Source: an uncultured Nitrosomonadales bacterium (GTDB lineage Bacteria; Pseudomonadota; Gammaproteobacteria; Burkholderiales; Methylophilaceae). From it: a DNA stretch of 36,502 nt. Location: contig CAMLMA010000004.1 in the NCBI GenBank assembly GCA_946481065.1, forward strand, positions 1 through 36,502, read 5' to 3'. The translations under genes and the position numbers were made by a program. The notes beneath the pieces were generated by a model. That model did no database searches, was not told the DNA's origin, and worked only from the letters and a program-made list of their open reading frames with translations. Each line of letters opens with the position of its first letter. The first letter of the stretch is position 1. Positions 23,886-31,049 of the stretch are shown in pieces.

Positions 23886-25565
23886 TTAATCGCGCCCGGA
23901 TCGCCAGACCGAGATCATCAGCATGATGCCGATGACGAAAGCCAGGAAAAACCCCATGAAGCCGAAGGCAGGCAAGCCGAACAGTGTCGGCCCACCCTTG
24001 ACGGTCATGACGATGGAAGAGCCGACGATCAGCGCCGCCGTGATCAGCCCCAGGGTCAGCCGGTTGGTGCTGTGATCGAGCTGGTGGCCGAAATGATCGA
24101 GTCGTTTCAGCTCGAGGTTGAGGCGCAACCGACCGCGCCCTGCCTCACGCAAGACCTGGGAGACATCGCCCGGCAAACCGGTCAGGGCATCAAAGACATT
24201 GGCCGCGCCACGCTTGCCGCGCTTGAACAGTGCCGCTGGCATGTAGCGGTCGATGATGATCTTCTTCACGAACGGGGTCAGGTGGCTGACGATCTGGAAA
24301 TCCGGATCGAGCTGGCGCCCCAGTCCTTCGAGCGTGATCAGCGCCTTGAACAGCATGGTCAGGTCAGGCGGCACCGACAGATGGTTCTCACGCATGATGG
24401 TGGTGAGATCGTTGAGCAGTGCGCTGAATCGCACATGCTTGAGCGGCGCATTGTCGTAGTTGCAGATGAATTCGTCGACATCGGCGGAAAGCTTGTCTTC
24501 ATCGATCGGCACGTCACCAGCCCAGATGACGAGGATATCGCGCAAAGTCTCGATATCGCGCGAGACCAGCGCCGCCAGCAAGTCGGCGATCTCGTCGCGC
24601 CGGTCGAGCGTGATGCGCCCGACCATGCCGCAATCGATGATCGCCAGCCGATTGCCCGGCAGGTAGAACACGTTGCCCGGGTGCGGATCTGCGTGGAAGA
24701 AACCGTCGATCAGCACCATCTTCAGCACCGCATTGGCGCCACGTTCGCCGAGCAGTTGCAGATCGAGACCAGCCTCGCGCGCCTGCTGCAGATCGTTGCC
24801 AGGGATGCCGTCGATGTGGTCCATGACAAGCAGCGATTCGCTGGTGTAATCCCAGTGGATACGGGCGAACTCCACGGTCTCGTCCTCGGCGAAATTGCGT
24901 GCGAAGCGATCGGTATTGCGGCCTTCCATCGCGAGGTCAAGCTCACGGCGCAGCGATTTGGAGAATTGCGCGATGATCTTGCCGGGCTGGAAGCGCTTGG
25001 CTTCAGGGAATTCCGACTCGACCAGTCGCCCGAGATGCGACAGCAGACGCAGGTCGGCCTCGATGTTCTCTTCGATGTTGGGCCGGCGTATCTTCAGCAC
25101 CACAGGGGTCCCATCCTGCAGGCTGGCCATGTGCACTTGCGCGATCGAGGCGGCCGCGACGGGCTCGGCCTGCAGGTCGCGGAACACTTCGAACGGCGAT
25201 TTGCCCAGCACCGCTTCCAGGCCCGGCAATAACTCGGCAAACGGCACGGGGGGGACGTGGTCCTGCAACTTGGCGAATTCGCTGATCCAGTTGGGCGGAA
25301 AGATATCGGGGCGGGTCGCCAGCACCTGGCCCAGCTTGACGAAGGTCGGGCCCAGCTCTTCCATCGCCATGCGGGCACGCACCTCGGAGGGCTGCGCAAG
25401 GATCTCGGGCGTCGCGCCGGCATTGATCGCGTTGCCCGCACGTCCGATGAGGCTACCCTTGCCGAGACGCTTGGCGACATCGCCCCAGCCGTATTTCATG
25501 AGGATGCCGGCGATGGCGCGCAGGCGGCCGAAATCTCGCATCACGGAGAAGGTTTCACGGATCAT
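23886..25565 (-). CDS. ubiB: UbiB/AarF-type protein kinase-like ATPase of ubiquinone biosynthesis
   Basis: Member of the ABC1/ADCK/UbiB family of atypical kinases, required for ubiquinone synthesis, probably as an ATPase that helps extract lipid intermediates from the membrane. The 559-residue product has the KxGQ motif at 77-80 (FVKLGQ), the alanine-rich loop AAASIAQVH (137-145), Lys158 in VVLKIRRP, HADPHPGN and IDCGMVGR for metal and ATP binding, and two C-terminal membrane helices (about 500-550). Coq7 encoded at 29999 supports a functional ubiquinone pathway. A small basic gene lies 9 bases upstream. Confidence 0.94.
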   Translation of the reverse strand: MIRETFSVMRDFGRLRAIAGILMKYGWGDVAKRLGKGSLIGRAGNAINAGATPEILAQPSEVRARMAMEELGPTFVKLGQVLATRPDIFPPNWISEFAKLQDHVPPVPFAELLPGLEAVLGKSPFEVFRDLQAEPVAAASIAQVHMASLQDGTPVVLKIRRPNIEENIEADLRLLSHLGRLVESEFPEAKRFQPGKIIAQFSKSLRRELDLAMEGRNTDRFARNFAEDETVEFARIHWDYTSESLLVMDHIDGIPGNDLQQAREAGLDLQLLGERGANAVLKMVLIDGFFHADPHPGNVFYLPGNRLAIIDCGMVGRITLDRRDEIADLLAALVSRDIETLRDILVIWAGDVPIDEDKLSADVDEFICNYDNAPLKHVRFSALLNDLTTIMRENHLSVPPDLTMLFKALITLEGLGRQLDPDFQIVSHLTPFVKKIIIDRYMPAALFKRGKRGAANVFDALTGLPGDVSQVLREAGRGRLRLNLELKRLDHFGHQLDHSTNRLTLGLITAALIVGSSIVMTVKGGPTLFGLPAFGFMGFFLAFVIGIMLMISVWRSGRD

Positions 25566-25574
25566 TGCTTGCCC

Positions 25575-25919
25575 TTATTGGCGTTCATTGAGGTCATTGA
25601 GTCGGTTGAGGCGGCGCTCGATCCGGCTGGCGAGGTCTACCAGCTTGTGGCTAGCTGCCAGCGCGGCGTGGAGTCCGATGCGTTTCACTTTCTGGCGGCC
25701 CTTTCGCTGGGCCTTGTCGGCGGAATGCTTGAGCCGTTCGGCCAGCCCTTCGGCAACCAGCTTGACGCGCTGGCGCGCCGCCGTGCCGGTATGGCTCGCA
25801 TAATCGAACCATGTTTCCTGGATTTGTCGGCGCGGGCCAGTCCTTGGTGACAGTTGCGCCTGATGGGTCGTGGTACTCGCCTTGTGTCCTGCCATGGAAA
25901 TCACGCGATGAGCTGACAT
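25575..25919 (-). CDS. Small basic helical protein upstream of ubiB
   Basis: A 114-residue hypothetical. From the ATG at 25919, supported by AGGAG seven bases upstream, the protein is strongly basic and mostly helical (RQRVKLVAEGLAERLKHSADKAQRKGRQKVKRIGLHAALAASHKLVDLASRIERRLNRLNDLNERQ, in two parts: the RLKHSADKAQRKGRQKVKRI block and the ASHKLVDLASRIERRLNRL block). No signal peptide and no cysteine. Its stop is 9 bases before ubiB, so the two probably form an operon. It may bind nucleic acid or membranes, or be phasin-like; I cannot assign a function. Confidence 0.65.
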   Translation of the reverse strand: MSAHRVISMAGHKASTTTHQAQLSPRTGPRRQIQETWFDYASHTGTAARQRVKLVAEGLAERLKHSADKAQRKGRQKVKRIGLHAALAASHKLVDLASRIERRLNRLNDLNERQ

Positions 25920-25955
25920 CGATACACTCCTGCTGATCGGTTGCTTCAGCCCAAT

Positions 25956-25961
25956 TCTATA
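25956..25961 (-). promoter_or_regulatory. Candidate -10 box of the small basic gene and ubiB
   Basis: TATAGA on the minus strand, about 37 bases upstream of the ATG at 25919. A TTGCCA lies 19 bases upstream of it, a spacing longer than ideal, so the call is tentative. Confidence 0.3.
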
Positions 25962-26014
25962 CCATCTCACTCATGCGGTTTGGCAAGCCATCGTTTATGC
26001 AAATAAGTCAAAGG

Positions 26015-26044
26015 TTTACAAATGCCGCATGTGCCTTTTAGAAT
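26015..26044 (+). promoter_or_regulatory. Promoter of the NlpC/P60 gene, predicted leaderless start
   Basis: TTTACA (26015-26020) and TAGAAT (26039-26044) are 18 bases apart. The expected start of transcription, about seven bases after the -10, coincides with the ATG at 26051. There is no Shine-Dalgarno sequence before that ATG, which fits a leaderless mRNA. Confidence 0.5.
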
Positions 26045-26050
26045 GCCGGC

Positions 26051-26587
26051 ATGCGCATCGCTGTCCAACTTTCCGCTCTGAGCCTGTTGCTTGCCTGCCT
26101 CACGGCGCAAGCCGCGGATCTGCCCGCCGATGGCCAGCCCGTGCCGATCGCGGCCGAAGATGGCGGCTGGTCCGGTCCAGCGCAGGAGATCCTCATCAAT
26201 GCGCTCAGCCTCACCGGCATCAAATACAAATATGGCGGCATCTCACCTGAAACAGGTTTCGACTGCAGCGGCTTCGTGCGCTATGTTTTCCAGCAGGCTG
26301 CCAACCTCACCTTGCCACACGGCGCACGCGCGCTGAGCCAGCTCGGCCAGACCGTGCCGCTCGACCAGTTGCGCCCGGGTGACCTCGTGTTCTTCAATAC
26401 GCTGAAGTCGGCGTTCTCCCACGTCGGTATCTATCTCGGCGACAACCGCTTCATCCATGCGCCTAGCTCCGGCGGCGGCATCCACGTCGTCAACATGAAC
26501 GACGCCTACTGGAGCGAACGCTTCAACGGCGCACGACGCATCGAAGTCGCCGCGCCACCTTCAGAGGCGCAGAAGCCGGCGCCATGA
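26051..26587 (+). CDS. NlpC/P60 family (C40) cell-wall peptidase
   Basis: A 178-residue secreted peptidase that should cut within the stem peptides of peptidoglycan. A signal peptide (cleavage near AQAAD, residue 22) precedes a short linker and the NlpC/P60 domain: YGGISPETGFDCSGFV contains the catalytic Cys72, FSHVGIYLGD contains His124, and FIHAPSSGG contains His136. This is the minimal Spr-type organisation without SH3 domains; no lipobox is present. It is transcribed alone and followed by a hairpin terminator shared with the convergent bacterioferritin-like gene. Confidence 0.94.
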   Translation: MRIAVQLSALSLLLACLTAQAADLPADGQPVPIAAEDGGWSGPAQEILINALSLTGIKYKYGGISPETGFDCSGFVRYVFQQAANLTLPHGARALSQLGQTVPLDQLRPGDLVFFNTLKSAFSHVGIYLGDNRFIHAPSSGGGIHVVNMNDAYWSERFNGARRIEVAAPPSEAQKPAP

Positions 26588-26603
26588 ATCCAGCCGCATG
26601 AAA

Positions 26604-26628
26604 AACGGCCAGGGTTTAGCCGGCCGTT
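26604..26628. terminator. Bidirectional hairpin between the NlpC/P60 and bacterioferritin-like genes
   Basis: AACGGCC and GGCCGTT form a 7-base-pair stem with an 11-base loop. On the minus strand it is followed by a run of T (the five A before the stem on the plus strand), so it terminates the bacterioferritin-like gene; on the plus strand CTCGTTTT follows, a weaker U-tract for the peptidase gene. Confidence 0.65.
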
Positions 26629-26659
26629 CTCGTTTTGCCTACGTTTGCGTCAGACGCGT

Positions 26660-27133
26660 TCAGTCGTGATAAACACCGACTTCGCCAGGCTTGCGCAACA
26701 TCTTGTTGACCTCACCCAGATGCAGTTCCTCGGTGTAGATCATTTCGCGCGCATATTCCTCCAGCATCACCGACTTGCCTTCCACCAGCTTCAACAGCTT
26801 GCGGTAGCAGTTGAGCGAGGCATTCTCGTGATCCAGCGATTCGCGCAGGATATCGCCCACATCGTGGTTATGCGTTTCGAGCAGTGGGCCGATCGACAGC
26901 GACGGATGCCCACCCAGATGGGTGATCAGCTCGCCGGCCTTGTTGGCATGATCGAGCGATTCGGTCGCCTGTCCGCGTAGCCAGGAGACGATTGGGATAC
27001 GGTTATAGCCATAGATCATGAGTGCGTAGTGCGTGTAACGCACCACGCCAGCCAGTTCCATCTCCAGGATAGTGTTCAGCGCCTTGATGACGGGGGTGTT
27101 GATGCCGCTATCGGCTTTTTTGTCTTTCGCCAT
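26660..27133 (-). CDS. Bacterioferritin-like protein, apparently without haem site
   Basis: A 157-residue four-helix protein of the bacterioferritin/ferritin-like superfamily, probably for iron storage or detoxification. Aligned by eye to classical Bfr, the ferroxidase ligands are Glu26 (MELAGVVRY, with Tyr33), His62 in helix 2, a glutamate near 103 in helix 3 and Glu135/His138 of EELH in helix 4. In helix 2 the usual ExxH is replaced by Glu58-x-x-x-His62, and the haem-binding methionine is Leu60. This points to a haem-free relative with an altered di-iron site. GGAGGT precedes the ATG. The EAL gene lies 131 bases upstream with an inverted repeat between. Confidence 0.85.
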   Translation of the reverse strand: MAKDKKADSGINTPVIKALNTILEMELAGVVRYTHYALMIYGYNRIPIVSWLRGQATESLDHANKAGELITHLGGHPSLSIGPLLETHNHDVGDILRESLDHENASLNCYRKLLKLVEGKSVMLEEYAREMIYTEELHLGEVNKMLRKPGEVGVYHD

Positions 27134-27212
27134 GGTGACCTCCTAAGGTGTTTTTGGATCGGGCCTTGCAGCCATGGCGGCAGTCTATCCCAGGCTGGCA
27201 GATCGTGCAGAA

Positions 27213-27241
27213 TTGCGAATAGTTCACATTGTGAATCGCAA
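27213..27241. promoter_or_regulatory. Inverted repeat upstream of the bacterioferritin-like gene
   Basis: TTCACA and TGTGAA face each other across one base (27223-27235), and an outer pair TTGCGA (27213-27218) and TCGCAA (27236-27241) extends the symmetry with a four-base offset. The centre is about 96 bases upstream of the gene and 36 bases after the EAL stop. It may be an operator or an RNA hairpin; no U-tract follows. Confidence 0.4.
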
Positions 27242-27264
27242 CTCGCGACGTTGCCGGCGGACGG

Positions 27265-28050
27265 TCATCCGCTGCGCGCCATGACCGCTTGTCGCGCGAA
27301 GAGCGCGCCCTGCACGCAATCGACCCCCATGCGGCGCGCCCAATCCATATCGTCACAGCTGCTGACGCCGTCCAGGATGGTCTGCACGCCGATCCGCCGC
27401 GCCGCGCTCACCAGCCAGTCGAGGGTAGCTTCGGCGGCCTGTTCGTTGAGCTGCTTCAAGGCCATGCCGTTGAACTTGACGACGCTGGCGTCGAGGAACG
27501 CGCTCAGGGAAAACATGCCCCAGCCCACACCGACATCCTCCAGCGCCACTGCCGTGCCGCTGCGTTGCAGGAGTTCGATCAGGCGTTGCGAGCGCAAGGC
27601 GTCAGCTGTGGTGTGGTTCTCCACGACGTTGACGACAAGCTCATGCTCCGACCATGCGTGGCGCTTGAAAAGTGCCAGGAACGGGTTCTCCGTGGTCTCT
27701 CCACCTTCGAAGAAGCTGTCGATATCGAGATCGACCATGAGGTAGCCATTGCCCGGATGATGTGCGATCTGCAGCTTTTTCATCTCGAGCTCAGTATGGA
27801 ACAGCAATAGGGGATTTTCGTGCAGGCGCGCGAACAGGCGCCCGGCGCTCAACGGCACCTGTGAGGCCGTCCAGAATCTTGCCGCGGCCTGGTAGCCGGC
27901 GATCTCATCGCCTTGCAGGGTGACGATGGGGCGATAATCGACACCGAAACGCCGGGCCAGGATCACATCCAGGACCGCATCGGCATCCAGCACAGCCGGA
28001 TCGGACAAGGCGTGTAGCGTGCGCATCTCTGCGCGGTTGAGGGCATTCAT
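27265..28050 (-). CDS. Degenerate EAL-domain protein, Fur-box controlled
   Basis: A 261-residue protein with the fold signature of EAL (cyclic-di-GMP phosphodiesterase) domains but most of the active site changed. The EAL motif reads Gln54-Ala-Ala (GYQAAAR), the conserved asparagine of the next strand is Asp107 (LMVDLD), the usual LExTE is LVVNVVEN, DDFG is EDVG (171-174), KID is KFN (192-194) and the EGVE motif is DGVS; the terminal QGALFAR is retained. It should not hydrolyse c-di-GMP and may act as a protein-interaction or nucleotide-sensing module. It lacks other domains. GAGGAGG precedes the ATG at 28050. The promoter carries a Fur box, so it should be expressed under iron limitation. 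Confidence 0.85.
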   Translation of the reverse strand: MNALNRAEMRTLHALSDPAVLDADAVLDVILARRFGVDYRPIVTLQGDEIAGYQAAARFWTASQVPLSAGRLFARLHENPLLLFHTELEMKKLQIAHHPGNGYLMVDLDIDSFFEGGETTENPFLALFKRHAWSEHELVVNVVENHTTADALRSQRLIELLQRSGTAVALEDVGVGWGMFSLSAFLDASVVKFNGMALKQLNEQAAEATLDWLVSAARRIGVQTILDGVSSCDDMDWARRMGVDCVQGALFARQAVMARSG

Positions 28051-28077
28051 AGTCAGCCTCCTCAGATGGGAAGACCA

Positions 28078-28106
28078 ATTATAAATGAGAATCATTATCA
28101 TTTAAA
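28078..28106 (-). promoter_or_regulatory. Fur-box promoter of the degenerate EAL gene
   Basis: On the minus strand TTTAAA (28106-28101) and TATAAT (28083-28078) are 17 bases apart. The Fur-like 19-mer GATAATGATTCTCATTTAT (28099-28081) covers the spacer and half of the -10; it matches the consensus GATAATGATAATCATTATC at 14 of 19 positions. Fur bound with iron would block RNA polymerase. Transcription would begin near 28071. Confidence 0.75.
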
Positions 28107-28125
28107 GGCTATTGATATCTGCGTC

Positions 28126-28160
28126 GCTCGCCACTCGTCACTCACCGCTCGTCTCTCGGC
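28126..28160. repeat. Five degenerate tandem heptamers
   Basis: Five consecutive 7-base units: GCTCGCC, ACTCGTC, ACTCACC, GCTCGTC, TCTCGGC, consensus roughly RCTCGTC. They fill the space between the stop codon of the SelW-like gene and the Fur-box promoter, about 20 bases upstream of its -35. A repeated protein-binding site or slippage product are both possible. Confidence 0.5.
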
Positions 28161-28163
28161 GCC

Positions 28164-28457
28164 TCAATCCTTGCGGTCGCTATGCCCGAGTGGGCGTTCC
28201 GGATCGATGCGGTCGCGGATCAGCTGCTTGAGCTCCTTCGATTCCGGGAAGCGCCCCGCCTGCTTGCGCGAGAAGATGACCGCCGAATCGAGACGCACCT
28301 CAAAAATACCGCCCGTACCCGGAACCAGAGTCAGGCGCGCAATGTCCGATTCAAAGGTCGTCAACAGCTCTTGCGCCATCCATGCGGATCGCAGCAGCCA
28401 GTGGCATTGTGTGCAGTACTCGATCTCGACGTGATGCTGTCTATCGCCGGCAGACAT
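28164..28457 (-). CDS. SelT/SelW/SelH-family thioredoxin-like protein
   Basis: A 97-residue protein of the Rdx (SelT/SelW/SelH selenoprotein) family with cysteine in place of selenocysteine. The redox motif is Cys15-Thr-Gln-Cys18 within VEIEYCTQCHWLLRSAW, followed by the family segment TLVPGTGGIFEVRLDSAVIFSRKQAGRFPE. Such proteins are presumed thiol-disulfide oxidoreductases; partners are unknown. GGAG seven bases before the ATG supports the start. It is divergent from ctpA. Confidence 0.9.
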   Translation of the reverse strand: MSAGDRQHHVEIEYCTQCHWLLRSAWMAQELLTTFESDIARLTLVPGTGGIFEVRLDSAVIFSRKQAGRFPESKELKQLIRDRIDPERPLGHSDRKD

Positions 28458-28575
28458 GGCTCGACTCCGGGATCGTTAACGAGGTAGTGCTTTGCAAGTG
28501 ACTCTTAAATAGCGGAAAATACATTGTTCGCTCCCTGACGTAACGCCACATTATCCCATCAAGGAAATCTTTTAC

Positions 28576-29991
28576 ATGCGTGGAAAATTCGAAAAATTTG
28601 GCTTGATCACCATCGGCGCCGTGCTCGGCATCATGCTGAGCCTCAATTACTCTGCCGTCGCCGACAAGGACAGCAAGCCACAACAGTTACCGCTGGATGA
28701 TTTACGGACGTTCGCCGAGGTCTTCGGCAAGGTCAAAAGCGATTACGTCGAGCCTGTGGACGACAAGAAGCTGCTCAGCGAAGCGATCAACGGCATGCTT
28801 TCCGGCCTTGACCCGCACTCGGCTTATCTGGATGCGGATGCGTTCAAGGAGCTGCAGGCAGGTACGCAAGGTGAATTCGGCGGCCTCGGCATCGAAGTCG
28901 GCATGGAAGACGGTTTCGTCAAGGTCGTTTCGCCGATCGAGGACACCCCTGCTTACAAGGCTGGCCTCAAGAGTGGCGACCTCATCATCAAGCTCGACGA
29001 GACCCCGGTCAAGGGCATGACCCTGAACGAAGCGGTCAAGCGCATGCGCGGCAAGCCCGACACCAACATCGTGCTGACCGTGCTGCGCAAGGGGGAGTCC
29101 AAGGCACTGACCTTCACGCTCACCCGCGCCGTGATCAAGACGCAAAGCGTGAAATACAAGTTGTCCGAGCCCGGGTACGCCTATGTGCGCATCACCCAGT
29201 TCCAGGAACACACGGGCGAAGATCTGGCCAAGGCATTGAAGAGCCTGCGTGAACAGAACAAGGAGCCGCTCAAGGGCCTGATCGTCGATCTGCGCAACAA
29301 TCCAGGCGGCCTGCTGAACGCTGCCGTGGGTGTCAGCGCCGCATTCATCCCCAAGGGTGAACTGGTGGTCTACACCGAGGGCCGGACCGAAGACGCCAAG
29401 ATGCGCCTGACCGCCAACCCCGAGAACTATGCCAAGGGCGGTGCCCGCGTCGATTACCTGCGCGACCTGCCGGCTGAGTTCAAGACCGTGCCGATGGCAG
29501 TGCTGGTGAACGGCGGCTCGGCTTCGGCTTCGGAGATCGTGGCCGGCGCCCTGCAGGATCACAAGCGAGCAGTCATCATGGGCACGCAGAGCTTCGGCAA
29601 GGGCTCGGTGCAAACCATCCTGCCAATGAACAATGGCACTGCGATCAAGCTGACGACAGCCCGTTACTTCACGCCCAAGGGTCGCTCGATCCAGGCCAAG
29701 GGTATCGTGCCGGACATCACTGTCGAGGAAGCGGTGGTCAATACCGCCGATCAGGGCATGAACCTGCGCGAAGCGGATCTTAGCCACCACTTGAGCAACC
29801 CCAAGGAAAGCGAAGCGCCTGCGACCGAAGAACCGGCCAAGCCGATGATCCCGGCACCTGCCATGCCAGACGGCAAGGAAAAGCAGTTCTCCGAGAAGCC
29901 CACGCCGACCGAGCCAGGTTCCAAGGCTGACTATCAGTTCAACCAGGCGCTCAACCTGTTGAAGGGCTTACAGTTCATCCAGCGCAAGTGA
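28576..29991 (+). CDS. Carboxy-terminal processing protease, S41 family
   Basis: A 471-residue periplasmic serine protease of the CtpA type. An N-terminal membrane anchor or uncleaved signal (about residues 8-28) is followed by a helical region, a PDZ domain (about 105-185, GLGIEVGMEDGFVKVVSP), and the S41 catalytic core: Ser317 in GGSASASE and Lys342 in SFGKGSVQT, 25 residues apart as in the family. The C-terminal 70 residues are Pro-, Glu- and Ala-rich, then end FNQALNLLKGLQFI. It probably trims murein hydrolases or other envelope proteins. AAGGA precedes the ATG. coq7 starts seven bases after the stop, so they are co-transcribed. Confidence 0.95.
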   Translation: MRGKFEKFGLITIGAVLGIMLSLNYSAVADKDSKPQQLPLDDLRTFAEVFGKVKSDYVEPVDDKKLLSEAINGMLSGLDPHSAYLDADAFKELQAGTQGEFGGLGIEVGMEDGFVKVVSPIEDTPAYKAGLKSGDLIIKLDETPVKGMTLNEAVKRMRGKPDTNIVLTVLRKGESKALTFTLTRAVIKTQSVKYKLSEPGYAYVRITQFQEHTGEDLAKALKSLREQNKEPLKGLIVDLRNNPGGLLNAAVGVSAAFIPKGELVVYTEGRTEDAKMRLTANPENYAKGGARVDYLRDLPAEFKTVPMAVLVNGGSASASEIVAGALQDHKRAVIMGTQSFGKGSVQTILPMNNGTAIKLTTARYFTPKGRSIQAKGIVPDITVEEAVVNTADQGMNLREADLSHHLSNPKESEAPATEEPAKPMIPAPAMPDGKEKQFSEKPTPTEPGSKADYQFNQALNLLKGLQFIQRK

Positions 29992-29998
29992 GCCTGGC

Positions 29999-30619
29999 AT
30001 GCTCGACCGTCTGATCATCGAGTTCGACCGTAGCTTGCGCACCTTGCTCGCGGACGCGCACAGTGTGCGTCCGCACCCGGATGCCCGGCTTGCGGATTCG
30101 CCCCTGCAGGGTGACGAAAAGAAGGCCGCGGCTGCGCTGATGCGTGTCAACCATACCGGAGAAGTGTGTGCCCAGGCCCTATACAACGGCCAGTCACTGA
30201 CGGCGCGCAACCCGGAGACGGTCGCGGCGTTGCGTCAGGCATCGCAGGAGGAGACCGAACATCTGGCCTGGTGCAACAAGCGCATCGCCGAACTGGGCGG
30301 CCGACCCAGCGTGCTCAACCCCGTGTTCTATACCGGCTCGTTTGCACTGGGCGCCATCGCTGGCGCGCTCGGCGACCGATGGAACCTTGGCTTTCTGGCG
30401 GAGACCGAACGACAAGTCGGTCGTCACCTGGATGAGCATTTACAACGCTTGCCGACAAGCGACATCAAGAGCCGTGCGATCCTGGAGCAGATGCGCACCG
30501 ATGAAGCTGAGCACGCCGCCACTGCCGTCGCCCATGGCGCCGCAGAACTGCCGAAACCGGCCAAGCTTGCGATGCAGCTCGTTTCCAAGGTGATGACGCG
30601 CACCGCGTACTACCTGTAA
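29999..30619 (+). CDS. coq7: 2-polyprenyl-3-methyl-6-methoxy-1,4-benzoquinol hydroxylase (Coq7)
   Basis: A di-iron monooxygenase that adds the last hydroxyl group in ubiquinone synthesis, used by many betaproteobacteria in place of UbiF. The 206-residue product has two ferritin-like half repeats with ligands Glu55 (RVNHTGEVCAQ), Glu85 and His88 (EETEH), Glu137, and Glu169 and His172 (DEAEH). The hydrophobic segment SFALGAIAGAL around 114-124 would contact the membrane. It follows ctpA by seven bases and precedes the DUF2322 gene. Confidence 0.96.
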   Translation: MLDRLIIEFDRSLRTLLADAHSVRPHPDARLADSPLQGDEKKAAAALMRVNHTGEVCAQALYNGQSLTARNPETVAALRQASQEETEHLAWCNKRIAELGGRPSVLNPVFYTGSFALGAIAGALGDRWNLGFLAETERQVGRHLDEHLQRLPTSDIKSRAILEQMRTDEAEHAATAVAHGAAELPKPAKLAMQLVSKVMTRTAYYL

Positions 30620-30646
30620 TCCCAACCCCTTAGTGAGTCACCCAGC

Positions 30647-30973
30647 ATGCAGAAATTCAGCGACATCCTTGCCAGCCTTGAACCCGTAGACCATATCGCC
30701 AGGATCGAATTACGCGACGCCACCGGCAGGGTCGTCGGTAGCATCGAAAACAAGCCGGGGAGCGCCGGCTCGGTCAAGCTCTACCATCACTTGTGGAAAA
30801 AGCACGGCAGTATCGACCTCGCGGCCGCGACAGAAGGCCTTGAACTCTATGCCGAGCACGCCGATGACGCTGCCGAGCATCCGGGCAAGCACCCCAATAT
30901 CGACCGTCTGTTCGAGATCGTCGCCAGACCACAAGTCCTGACGGTCGAGGTCATCCGGCAGACGGTGCACTGA
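30647..30973 (+). CDS. DUF2322 family protein
   Basis: A 108-residue cytoplasmic protein of the DUF2322 family, recognised by DHIARIELRDATGRVVGSIEN, KPGSAGSVKLYHHL, LELYAEHADDA and HPGKHPNIDRLFEIV. Function is unknown. It is 27 bases after coq7 and is the last gene before a strong terminator, so it is likely part of the ctpA-coq7 transcript. Confidence 0.85.
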   Translation: MQKFSDILASLEPVDHIARIELRDATGRVVGSIENKPGSAGSVKLYHHLWKKHGSIDLAAATEGLELYAEHADDAAEHPGKHPNIDRLFEIVARPQVLTVEVIRQTVH

Positions 30974-31002
30974 ACCGGCCTGTTCAAGCAGGCTGTCATG
31001 CG

Positions 31003-31038
31003 CAATAAAAAAGCCCGCGATCGCGGGCTTTTTTATTG
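31003..31038. terminator. Perfect palindromic bidirectional terminator
   Basis: A 36-base perfect palindrome: A-rich arm, GCCCGCGA, TCGCGGGC, then a T-run. The G+C core of eight pairs is flanked by six A and six T, so the hairpin has a U-tract in both directions. It serves the ctpA-coq7-DUF2322 transcript on the plus strand and the bioA-to-VOC run on the minus strand. Confidence 0.92.
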
Positions 31039-31049
31039 GCCAGACGATG

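Noticed and set aside
28702..29790. 362-codon minus-strand frame opposite ctpA
   Set aside because: Antisense to a clear S41 protease with intact motifs; no ribosome site or family features.
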